Positions 26,625-35,209 of a stretch of 64,000 bases of DNA are shown here, piece by piece. The notes below the pieces were generated by a model. The model was not told the origin of the DNA and searched no databases. It worked only from the letters and a program-made list of their open reading frames with translations. The first letter of the stretch is position 1. The number at the start of each line of letters is the position of its first letter. Origin of the DNA: an uncultured Planctomycetaceae bacterium (GTDB lineage Bacteria; Planctomycetota; Planctomycetia; Planctomycetales; Planctomycetaceae). Made by a program: the position numbers and the translations under genes. Location of the stretch: contig CALFSX010000236.1 of the NCBI GenBank assembly GCA_937916515.1, positions 1 through 64,000 on the forward strand. Reading direction: 5' to 3'.

Positions 26625-27941
26625 TCAATTCGGTGTGGCATCAACGTCCAGCACCACAACCGTTACACCAAAGGGATCTGTGCGGACAACTCGCACGTCC
26701 GTCCTGGATGGCAGGTAAGCTCCAGACGCCGTTCTTCCGGGAATCTTTTCACCGTCGAACGTCACATAGCCAGCCGGATTTAGATCACCGGCCGTTATTC
26801 CCTGCTTGCCGTGATATTGAACATAGGGGCCGGGAGTGTCGGCTTTGCCGGAATCAACACCAGCTCTCTTTTTAGCGTCGGAAACACTTCCGGAATTTGC
26901 ACCGCAGCACGCAAATTCACCGCAGCACTCTACACAACAGCAAGCTCCCCCATCGCCAGCTCCCGCGCAACACACGGCCGCTTCACCTGCTCCGCCGGCG
27001 CACTCGCAACATTCACCAACGGCACAGCACACTTCGCAGCCATCGCAGCGAGCATACGAAAAACCTCGCTCGCGAATCAGCCCCCATCTTTCCCAGCGTC
27101 GCACGGGATGTTGCCTGGGCGGCGAATGAATGTATGTTCGAACTCGATCAGAAACGCTGGAGATCAAACTGCCGGAAGTGCTGCCTTCCGGAAGCAACCA
27201 GCCAACCTGCGAAAGCTGTAACAAAGAATAGCCCAGACTGCGCCGCACATCAGCCTGCGACTGCAACGGATTGAATTCGCCGCGAATTCGGTCTTTGTCA
27301 AAGTCGACAGCACAATCCCAGGCGATAATCGCCCTGCCAACACGAACTCCGATTTCTGAAAACGCGTCAATGATCGCCTGCGACTCAGGCAAAGAGCCAT
27401 TACGCTGCACGCAAGCTGCAAAACTTGCAAAGACAGCGGCAAAACCACGTCCGGTCGGTGTGGAGTATTCTTCGATCGACGAACAGCCGGAATACTCCAC
27501 AGCAGTGTGTTCGGCAATCACACTTGTCACCCGCTGAGTCAGCTGTGGATCGAACGTTGCCAAAAGCTGATTGGCTTCGTTTACCTGGCGTCGATACTTC
27601 CACCACGCCAGTCTATTGAACCAACGTCCGGAATCGGCAACATCGTCCTGCAGCTTGATACCAGCCAGCATGACTCCAAATGCCGCCGCGAAGGAACCGA
27701 CCGTTTCGTCGTTTCGCGAATCCGTTCTTGAAATTCGCCGCAGACGGCAACATTCCGGGGCTTCAACGGGCAAAGTTGGAATCAATTCAAAGTCGGCAGC
27801 CAGCTGATACAGAAAAGCGGCTTCAAAGCTTACAAATGGCAGCGAAGTGATGCCGAACAACTGACGCTGGTACTGGCACACGCGAGCGTAGCTGCGGCGA
27901 TATTCTGGAATATGTTTTTGTGGAGAAAGAAATCCAAACAT
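26625..27941 (-). CDS. DUF5685-like protein with Cys-rich segment and NfeD-like OB domain
   Basis: The protein has 438 residues. Residues 1-270 resemble DUF5685 (opening M-F-G-F-L-S-P, then Y-A-R-V-C-Q-Y-Q-R-Q-L-F-G and F-L-Y-Q-L-A-A-D), with Asp-rich motifs K-L-Q-D-D-V-A-D (96-103) and W-D-C-A-V-D-F-D-K-D (208-217). Residues 299-346 hold 16 cysteines, mostly in C-C pairs, suggesting metal binding. Residues 378-435 (T-A-G-D-L-N-P-A-G-Y-V-T-F-D-G-E-K) look like the OB-fold at the end of NfeD proteins. No transmembrane helix is obvious, though NfeD proteins are usually membrane-bound. Function unknown. The combination is unusual. Confidence 0.7.
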   Translation of the reverse strand: MFGFLSPQKHIPEYRRSYARVCQYQRQLFGITSLPFVSFEAAFLYQLAADFELIPTLPVEAPECCRLRRISRTDSRNDETVGSFAAAFGVMLAGIKLQDDVADSGRWFNRLAWWKYRRQVNEANQLLATFDPQLTQRVTSVIAEHTAVEYSGCSSIEEYSTPTGRGFAAVFASFAACVQRNGSLPESQAIIDAFSEIGVRVGRAIIAWDCAVDFDKDRIRGEFNPLQSQADVRRSLGYSLLQLSQVGWLLPEGSTSGSLISSVSDRVRTYIHSPPRQHPVRRWERWGLIRERGFSYARCDGCEVCCAVGECCECAGGAGEAAVCCAGAGDGGACCCVECCGEFACCGANSGSVSDAKKRAGVDSGKADTPGPYVQYHGKQGITAGDLNPAGYVTFDGEKIPGRTASGAYLPSRTDVRVVRTDPFGVTVVVLDVDATPN

Positions 27942-28052
27942 GCGAGGATGTTAGTCACCCGGGGGACGTTTCCACAATGCCGAACAACACTGCTTCCTGT
28001 TCCGTTTCGACTTACGATTCAGTTCGACTTGAGCAAGACGAGCCAACCAACG

Positions 28053-28081
28053 AAAAAGGGCGACCCGCGTGGACCGCCCTT
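28053..28081 (-). terminator. Rho-independent terminator of the secreted 624-residue protein gene
   Basis: On the minus strand AAGGGCG pairs with CGCCCTT (plus-strand positions 28056-28062 and 28075-28081), followed by a five-T tract (28053-28057). It lies 26 bases after the stop at 28107. Confidence 0.8.
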
Positions 28082-28106
28082 CTAATAACAATTGATAAAG
28101 TTGAGC

Positions 28107-29981
28107 CTATTCGGCAGCGAAACGTGAACCAATCATGCGACCAACTCCGCGAATGAATCCTTCTTCAAAGTTCGCTCGCACTCTCATGCCTTTGTCAGTC
28201 GGGCGAACGTCCACCTGAATCGTGTCCTGACCTTCGGCGAGTGCTTCAACAAACAGTTTGTTTTGAGCGTCTCGGCGTTCGCGCCATTGGTTGACTCGCT
28301 GATTTCCTTCGCCTCGACCTCCGCGCCCGCCAGCGGGTGATTCAGTTCCTGCTGGTTTCTGACCTGCGGCGGCAGCCTCCTGTGCAGACAATGCCACTTG
28401 TTCTTCTTCAGCCCTGGCCTTTTGATTGGCCGCTCCTGCCGACTTTCCAAGAGCAATCAATTCGTGAACTTTAACAATCAATCTCAGGGCTGCTGGATTC
28501 TGCCGTTCTGTTGGGTTTTCGTAGGCCGCAACCAGATCGTCCATAACACCAGTCAGAGTGTCAAACGACTCATCACCACCGACGCAAATCCAAATCGATC
28601 GAGATCCACACCCAATCGTCACGCCTGGTTTTGATCCAAAAATCTCCACGGCGCCCGGGTCTGGGTTTCTAAATTCCAATCGATGAAACGTAACACCTTC
28701 GTGCTGATTGTAGCCAATCTTCAACTCACCGATATTATCCAGGTCCGTCAAACGATTCAGCATATTCTCAAGACCGCCAGCGATCGCTTCACCTTCTCTA
28801 ACTCGAAGCGATCCAGTAATTGCCAGCTTGCCGTCCGAATCGTTATAGAACTGACCAAACATATCCACATGGCCTTCGCCCACCGTTTCCTGAAGAGCCG
28901 ATAAGGCTGCAAAGATCGGACTGCCTTCGGTTGGAACTTCGCCAAGTTCGTTTTCTTCAATGCCGCGAGCAACTTCGGCTTTTAGTGCTTCAAGAGCATT
29001 CTTGTAACGCTCCTGATCACGCTCGGCCATCACTGCAGACCACGACAAAGACACGGGCGCCGATTCGCTTAGAATTGGCGTGAAGTAGCTGGGCTTGGTA
29101 CTGGAGGCAAAAATCTCTTCCAGCAGTTGTCCGCCGTCTTTGACGTCAAGAATCACATCGATATTGGCTTCGCGCATATCAGAATCAACGTTGAGCCCCA
29201 GTGAGACCTTTTGGCATTCATCAAACATAAGCTTGAAAGCATCAATGTCTGCCTGCATCCATGACTTGCGCAACTGGTACCGACTTTCCGGCTCATCGTC
29301 GCGCTGCTGCACTTGAGTTGACATCGTAGACGTCGCAACATTCAGAATCAGATCGCGTGTCGCTTTGGGTACAGAGGCAATATCCAAAGACACGGCCACG
29401 TCGAACTGATTTGCAAGGCTGGCCACCAACAAACCTGGATCAGGCAGTTCGCGATCGAACGTCGGATCGGGATCCATAAATGGCATTTGAATCAAAGCAT
29501 AATCGCCTTCGATGCGAATCTGTATGTTCCGTCGTGGCGAGATCAATTCGTAGCGGCCTTCAATCTTGGCGTCCTTCCGCATAATGACGGTTCCGAGTTC
29601 CATCATTGATTGAAACTCTTCCAGACTGCTGATTGGCAGAAACGCAACGAACTCCAGAGCGGGGGGAAACACGCTGTCCAGGTAGACCATCATGCCAGCG
29701 GGCTTGTCCCAATCGATGCCCTGCAAACCATCGACGTTGTCTTCCAGACGCGTCATGATACCGTCAACTGCGTCCGGCATTCCTGCGGTGTCGAACATAA
29801 AAGTCGCCTTATCTTTCAGCCGGTTCGCACTGGCTGCCATGACAACGCCAAGCGGACGAGTACCCAGCCCAAACAGTGGCTTCACTTCGTCATCCTGAGC
29901 AGTCACGTTCGGCGTGGGAATCAGAAGACAACTTGCGATTGTCAGGCAGCAGGCAAATCGAGCGGAAAAGGCAGGCAGCAT
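28107..29981 (-). CDS. Large secreted protein, function unknown
   Basis: The protein has 624 residues with a signal peptide (cleavage after N-V-T-A, residue 28). No enzyme motif was recognised. The mature part has an alternating beta/alpha pattern with repeated lengths (for example the related stretches near 100-190 and 380-470), an Asn/Gly/Arg-rich low-complexity region (about 540-580), and an amphipathic end. It resembles large uncharacterised secreted proteins common in planctomycetes. The gene stands alone with its own terminator. Confidence 0.75.
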   Translation of the reverse strand: MLPAFSARFACCLTIASCLLIPTPNVTAQDDEVKPLFGLGTRPLGVVMAASANRLKDKATFMFDTAGMPDAVDGIMTRLEDNVDGLQGIDWDKPAGMMVYLDSVFPPALEFVAFLPISSLEEFQSMMELGTVIMRKDAKIEGRYELISPRRNIQIRIEGDYALIQMPFMDPDPTFDRELPDPGLLVASLANQFDVAVSLDIASVPKATRDLILNVATSTMSTQVQQRDDEPESRYQLRKSWMQADIDAFKLMFDECQKVSLGLNVDSDMREANIDVILDVKDGGQLLEEIFASSTKPSYFTPILSESAPVSLSWSAVMAERDQERYKNALEALKAEVARGIEENELGEVPTEGSPIFAALSALQETVGEGHVDMFGQFYNDSDGKLAITGSLRVREGEAIAGGLENMLNRLTDLDNIGELKIGYNQHEGVTFHRLEFRNPDPGAVEIFGSKPGVTIGCGSRSIWICVGGDESFDTLTGVMDDLVAAYENPTERQNPAALRLIVKVHELIALGKSAGAANQKARAEEEQVALSAQEAAAAGQKPAGTESPAGGRGGRGEGNQRVNQWRERRDAQNKLFVEALAEGQDTIQVDVRPTDKGMRVRANFEEGFIRGVGRMIGSRFAAE

Positions 29982-30259
29982 TTTGTGGTATCCGAAGGTT
30001 GAATATTTAAGGTGAGCTGGTCACGAAAAGTTGACAGGGGATTTCTGTTAGCACGATTCACAAGGCATCGTGATTGGTTTGAAATTCCATGCGGCCAGGC
30101 GAATTTCAGCCAAAGCCCTCTGTATTAAGGAAATTCGTCGGGGAGTGGCAAATATATGGACCTGATTGTAGAAACAATAAATGAAGTTCAAGGGGTCGAA
30201 GCAGATCGCAGAAATCACTGTTTCGTTGAAAAAACCAAGTTTTTCTGGGGCCAGCGGCA

Positions 30260-30658
30260 ATGAAACTACCCAACCTGAAGAAGCCATGGATGCTGCTGGC
30301 AACGTTCTGGCTGGTTTCGTCAATCGGGCTGCTGATCTGGAGCCTGTCTGGAAGTACGTTCAAACCGGGGCTGTGGGCTCAGCTATATTGGTGTGCCGTC
30401 ATCATTTTCAGTCCCATTTCATTCGCCGCATTTGGCTGGGACAAATGGAAGGCCGGGCGTGATTCTTTGCGAATACCCGAAAAAACATTGCATATTCTGG
30501 GTGCGCTCGGTGGCTGGCCGGGATCTGTGCTGGGACAGCAACTGTTTCGGCACAAAACCATCAAACCCGTTTTTCGTAGCATCCTGATGCTGACAGTGGC
30601 CGTTCACCTGGCGGGTGGACTGTACTTCGTTTTCCGCAGATTCGCCGACGGAAACTGA
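30260..30658 (+). CDS. DUF1294 family small membrane protein
   Basis: The protein has 132 residues with three to four hydrophobic helices. The signature of the family is present: F-A-A-F-G-W-D-K-W-K-A-G (about 54-65), R-I-P-E-K-T-L-H (70-77), L-G-G-W-P-G-S-V-L-G (82-91), and H-K-T (98-100). Bacterial members are often attached to a cold-shock domain; none is present here. Function unknown. Single gene. Confidence 0.85.
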   Translation: MKLPNLKKPWMLLATFWLVSSIGLLIWSLSGSTFKPGLWAQLYWCAVIIFSPISFAAFGWDKWKAGRDSLRIPEKTLHILGALGGWPGSVLGQQLFRHKTIKPVFRSILMLTVAVHLAGGLYFVFRRFADGN

Positions 30659-31066
30659 ACAAGAGTACACCATCTGGCAACCCCGTAGTTTTCACTGCCA
30701 GACCCAGATCTGGCACAATCTGCCGCCACGAAGCCGTCTCCATCTCGTTTTCGCTGATTGACTGCGACTTGCCGCAGGTCTCCGCAGTTTTTGGACAGAT
30801 CAGGGTGCAAAGCCGTGTTGCCGCCCATCGCCGTCATAGTTACAAACGCGGGAATCTCTCAAAACGCGCACCTTTCGTTTTCCAGCGGAAGGTGTGCAAC
30901 CGGCTCTCAACCTCAACAGCTGTCAAAGCACTGCCTTGCAGAAAGCTGAACCGGCTCACTCCTCTACTTTCCCGTCTATAAAGACTTCTGATTCCAACGC
31001 ACGAAGCCAGGAATCAGCGGTTGTGTGTGCCACACACACTCTCTCATATCTGATTTGAGGAACGTC
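30659..31066 (+). promoter_or_regulatory. Leader region of the large surface protein with several hairpins
   Basis: There are 408 bases without a gene. Inverted repeats include a nine-pair hairpin with one mismatch (GCGCACCTT / AAGGTGTGC, about 30866-30898), CTGATTCC...GGAATCAG (about 30987-31017), and GTGTGTG-C-CACACAC (31023-31037) just before the ribosome site GAGG (31057-31060). A structured 5' leader is possible. No known riboswitch was recognised. Confidence 0.45.
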
Positions 31067-34000
31067 ATGACGAACGTTCGTGATCAACGACACAATCTTT
31101 CTCTCGCTGCAATCTCTTCTGAAACTGCAGTGACGGAAACCGTCGCCTCGCGTTTGCGCAGAATTCTGCGAACATCAATGAGACACGCAGGTGCCTGGCT
31201 GACGGCTCTGACCCTGACAGCGGGCTGGGCAAATGCTCAGGACGACTACACATACGGACGCTCGCCCGTGGGCACAGCTCCGTCGGGTGCGGCCAGCGGC
31301 GTTGTGGTCGATTCCAACCGTCAGGGCCTGGGGTTTTCTGTGCGAGGCGGTCACGTGGCCGGTGGCACAGTTGGCCTGAATGAATCAGCCTCCATGTTTG
31401 GCCTGTCTCCCTACGTCAACATCGGCAACGGCCTGCTGTTCGGCGACTCACGATTGACCTACGCCAACCAGGGCGGTCTTGCGTGGAGCTTCGGTGGCGG
31501 CTATCGACAATTCATTCCCGCCTGGGACGCCGTCATCGGTGGCTATGGCTATTACGATCGCGATCAAATCACAGGAGCTCACTTTAAGCAGTGGAGCGTC
31601 GGAGCAGAAATCCTGACTCACCGCTGGGAAGCTCGCGGAAACATCTATCGCCCGTTTGGCGACACGTCAGCAAAAACCGGATCTCGAGTCGATCCGAATA
31701 GCGCGATCTTTGTTGGCAACAATGTTCAGTTCAATCGAATTGACACATTTGCTGAAGCTCTGGAAGGCTTTGATGCTGAAGCAGGCTTTCTAATGCCGGG
31801 CGAGATGTCAGAGAAGATCGACCTGCGTGCATTTGGAGGTGGCTACTACTATCAGGGTACCGGCCAGGATGGATTTACCGGCTTCAGTACTCGCCTGCAG
31901 GCCGACATTGGGAAATGGCTTGAACTTGGCCTGAAACTGACCAACGACGACGTCTTTCACACAAATGTTTCGTTTAGTGCCGTGCTTCATACAGGCAGCT
32001 TTGCAAGTCAGGAACACACAAAACGATCAGCCATGCAAAGGCTGGCCGAACCCGTGCGACGTAACCTGAACATCGTTGCCAATACAGCAGATGTTATCGT
32101 TGGCGGACAAATCGCGAACAACGCCGACGGAACTCCACTTACTGTCGTGCATGTTAACAGCGGCGCGGGAGCTGGCGGTACAGGAACCGCTGACGACCCA
32201 TTCAACCAGCTAACCAGCGGGCTGACGTTCCCGGATTCAGACGTCGTGTTTGTTCACGCCGGAAGCACATTCAACGCTCCACCGCAAAACATTGTCAATC
32301 TGGCTGACGGGCAGAGCCTGTTTGGTGAAGGACTTATTCAATACCCAACAGGTATTCGACAGGTTGTGAACACCGTTTCTCTGCAAGGCATCGGTGACCT
32401 GACATTGCCGGACTCACCTACTTTCGCATCCAACCTGGCGACGTTCGGACAGGACACCAGCAATCCATTGCTGCTTCGCCCCACGTTGTCGTCGACTGTC
32501 GGCAACGCTGTAACCATGGGTAATAACAGCAGCTTTGGCGGCTTCGTCCTGGATGGCCCCACCGGAAACGGCATAACAATTAATGGATCATCAGGAACAA
32601 CTGTTCGTGACACACTGATTTCCAATGCGGGTGGTTCCGGTATCTTTATCCAGAACACTCTTGCCGGCAGTAGCACCTCAATTATTGACACAATCATCGA
32701 CAGTGCCACAGGTCCAGCGTTTCATGTCAGCGGCGGAGCCGGAGCAATCGGATACACGGGCACGAGCAACAATCTGGACCCATCTTTTGCGGCAATCATC
32801 AACAGTTCCCAGGAAGCGGTGCTGATTGAAAATCGTGTTGGCGGTTCAGTCAACATGCTGGGATCAACAATTGATGACACCGGCGGCACTGGAATTGTTA
32901 TTCGCGGCACAGGCGCCACACCGACGACCGGGAATGTCACGATCGACAACGCTCGCATTGTAGACAGCACAAGCACTGGTATTAACATCACAAATGCCAG
33001 CGGCAACATCTCGTTCAGAAACTCGGTTCGAGGAGCCACAACAATCACCAACGCTCTTGACGATTCCGTTAAGATCGATGGGCTCACAGCTGGCAGCAAC
33101 GTGACATTTGAAGACCTGAACATCACCAGCCCTCGCGCCGGTGGTATCAACATCGACAACCTGGCAGGTAACTTTGTCTTTACGCAGGATCTGACAATTG
33201 GAGCTCCCGGTGCTGGAGCCGTTCCATCGGCAGCAATCAGTGTTGCCAACAGTCTGGCGACAGGCATTGTGCGATTCGGCGGCGACGTAGCCGTTTTGGG
33301 CAGTGCAGGTCGCGGAATCGAAGTCGACTCCAACGCGGCTGGCAGCAGCTTTTCTGTAATCGGACAGCTGTCTGTCACGGGAGCGGCCGCAGAATCGGTG
33401 GCCATCACCAGCAACGCTGGAACTGTGCAAATGGCGGGAGGCACGTTTATCTCTCAACGCGGCTCAGAAGGTATTCACATCACCAACTCAACGGGATCAA
33501 ATTCGTTTCTGGGAGTGACTTCAGTACTGAACGACGCCGTCATCCCCACGATATCTGCGGGTGTTGACGTGAATAACTCAGAATCGCTGGTGCTTTTCGA
33601 AGACCTGACAGTCACCAACGCCCTGGCAGGCGGCGGCGTTACGCTGACAAACAACCTTGCGGGAGCCATCGGCACGGGGCAAGCTATTTTCAATAGCCTG
33701 AACATCACGTCAGTTGGCGGCGTTGGTTTGTTTGGTAACAACAACAGCAGCATTCGAGTTGACGATGGAGCCATTACGTCAACAACGGCTGCTGCCGTTA
33801 ATGTGTCAAATTCCGGCATCAATATGACTTTCCAAAGCATCGACAGCCTGACAAGTCCAGACTACGGTATCAGTCTGGTTGAAACGAACGTTGATAACCT
33901 GAAGACGTTCCGAGTACTGGGTGATCAAACACTAATCGGTTTCGGAACCGGCGGCACCATTTCGGATGCTGGAATCGCGGGCGTCAATCTGCAGAACGCC

Positions 34001-35125
34001 GGTCAGGTACAATTGGACTCCATGACACTGGACAACAACAACTTCGGCTTCTTCATTCGGAACAGCGGGCTGACTGCAGAGGACGACCAATACCTGACAA
34101 TGCAGTACACTCAGGTATCCGACTCCACAATCCGCGGCATCGACAGCGAAAACCTGTTCGGTCTCAACATCGAAGACTCAGTCTTCGACAACAACGGAGA
34201 CACTCTGTTGGGACTTGGCGGCGACGGACTTCCCGTGACCTTCGCTGGTCGTGAGACCATCGTGCTGAATTACACCGAACGACTGAACGACGACAGCACA
34301 ACTCTGTTTACCCAGTTCGACACTCCTTACGTAGTCAATATCCAACGAACCAACTTCGTTGACAACTCTGACGACATCATTTCGATATCCAACACAACAG
34401 CCGCAAACGGGCTGCACATAGATATCAATGTATCCGGCAATAACTTCACTCTAAACGACACCAACGACTTCGATGCGACAGACCTGAGCGAAACCGCGTT
34501 TGAAATGAACTGGAACGGCGTCGCCAGAGTGAACCTGTTCAACAATATTGTGACCATGAACGGACTTGATGCTGCGGAAAGTCAGACGGCGTTCGCCATC
34601 GACAACAATTCATTCGAAGACGAGCTGATTCTGGATATTACAGCCAACTCAATCCCATTGAGTGCTCAGCCCAATGCGATTGGGATTTCGCTGAACACAG
34701 AGGCATTGGCTTCAGCTTTGATCAACAACAACTCATTCCAGTTCAACGGTGTTTCCAGCGAAGGTATGATATTTGACCTTGGCACACAGAACGAAGTTTC
34801 ACTGCTGAATAACCAGATGCTGTTTCAAAATGACGGCGGCACAGGGATGCGTTTCGACATGGTCTCTCAGCCTTCAGTCTTTACCATCAGCGGAAACAAC
34901 ATCGGCCTGACGGACCTTGCCGTGGGAACCAACGAAATTGGTATTCAATTCCGAACAGTCGTCGGCACGCCGTCTCTGTTGGGCAACCTGAACAACCAAA
35001 TCGTGCTGCTTAATCCTGGCTTCATCGGTGGCGGTATCGGAGGCATCCCGGCCAACATCGAAATCGACTTCACGATTCCTCGAGCAAACGGTCAGATCCT
35101 GATCAACGGTGCTCTGCGACCTTAG
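31067..35125 (+). CDS. Large outer-membrane protein: N-terminal beta-barrel (inverse autotransporter-like) plus beta-helix passenger
   Basis: The protein has 1352 residues. The ATG at 31067 has GAGG six bases before it. The signal is long (about 57 residues, ending G-W-A-N-A) with an extended basic N-region; an in-frame ATG at 31178 would give an ordinary 20-residue signal. Residues about 80-310 show barrel-like alternating strands (G-Y-G-Y-Y-D-R-D, W-S-V-G-A-E-I-L-T-H-R-W-E-A-R) like the inverse autotransporter barrel. The remaining 1000 residues are Asn/Thr/Gly-rich repeats (N-I-T-N-A, G-I-N-I) typical of right-handed parallel beta-helices. It is probably surface-exposed with an adhesive or recognition role. 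No sortase, autoproteolysis or glycosidase motif was seen. Confidence 0.75.
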   Translation: MTNVRDQRHNLSLAAISSETAVTETVASRLRRILRTSMRHAGAWLTALTLTAGWANAQDDYTYGRSPVGTAPSGAASGVVVDSNRQGLGFSVRGGHVAGGTVGLNESASMFGLSPYVNIGNGLLFGDSRLTYANQGGLAWSFGGGYRQFIPAWDAVIGGYGYYDRDQITGAHFKQWSVGAEILTHRWEARGNIYRPFGDTSAKTGSRVDPNSAIFVGNNVQFNRIDTFAEALEGFDAEAGFLMPGEMSEKIDLRAFGGGYYYQGTGQDGFTGFSTRLQADIGKWLELGLKLTNDDVFHTNVSFSAVLHTGSFASQEHTKRSAMQRLAEPVRRNLNIVANTADVIVGGQIANNADGTPLTVVHVNSGAGAGGTGTADDPFNQLTSGLTFPDSDVVFVHAGSTFNAPPQNIVNLADGQSLFGEGLIQYPTGIRQVVNTVSLQGIGDLTLPDSPTFASNLATFGQDTSNPLLLRPTLSSTVGNAVTMGNNSSFGGFVLDGPTGNGITINGSSGTTVRDTLISNAGGSGIFIQNTLAGSSTSIIDTIIDSATGPAFHVSGGAGAIGYTGTSNNLDPSFAAIINSSQEAVLIENRVGGSVNMLGSTIDDTGGTGIVIRGTGATPTTGNVTIDNARIVDSTSTGINITNASGNISFRNSVRGATTITNALDDSVKIDGLTAGSNVTFEDLNITSPRAGGINIDNLAGNFVFTQDLTIGAPGAGAVPSAAISVANSLATGIVRFGGDVAVLGSAGRGIEVDSNAAGSSFSVIGQLSVTGAAAESVAITSNAGTVQMAGGTFISQRGSEGIHITNSTGSNSFLGVTSVLNDAVIPTISAGVDVNNSESLVLFEDLTVTNALAGGGVTLTNNLAGAIGTGQAIFNSLNITSVGGVGLFGNNNSSIRVDDGAITSTTAAAVNVSNSGINMTFQSIDSLTSPDYGISLVETNVDNLKTFRVLGDQTLIGFGTGGTISDAGIAGVNLQNAGQVQLDSMTLDNNNFGFFIRNSGLTAEDDQYLTMQYTQVSDSTIRGIDSENLFGLNIEDSVFDNNGDTLLGLGGDGLPVTFAGRETIVLNYTERLNDDSTTLFTQFDTPYVVNIQRTNFVDNSDDIISISNTTAANGLHIDINVSGNNFTLNDTNDFDATDLSETAFEMNWNGVARVNLFNNIVTMNGLDAAESQTAFAIDNNSFEDELILDITANSIPLSAQPNAIGISLNTEALASALINNNSFQFNGVSSEGMIFDLGTQNEVSLLNNQMLFQNDGGTGMRFDMVSQPSVFTISGNNIGLTDLAVGTNEIGIQFRTVVGTPSLLGNLNNQIVLLNPGFIGGGIGGIPANIEIDFTIPRANGQILINGALRP

Positions 35126-35209
35126 CCTGAATTCGTCGGGCTGAATTCGTCAAGGATTTGTGGCTGACTTCTGGTATTTTGGGAAACGTGTCCTACAATT
35201 CTGCCCACG

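Noticed and set aside
30659-31066. Known riboswitch class before the surface protein
   Set aside because: Several hairpins but no match to a class I can name; kept only as a structured leader.
32722-33444. Minus-strand frame of 240 codons inside the beta-helix gene
   Set aside because: It is a shadow of the repetitive Ala/Thr/Gly codons of the large surface protein.
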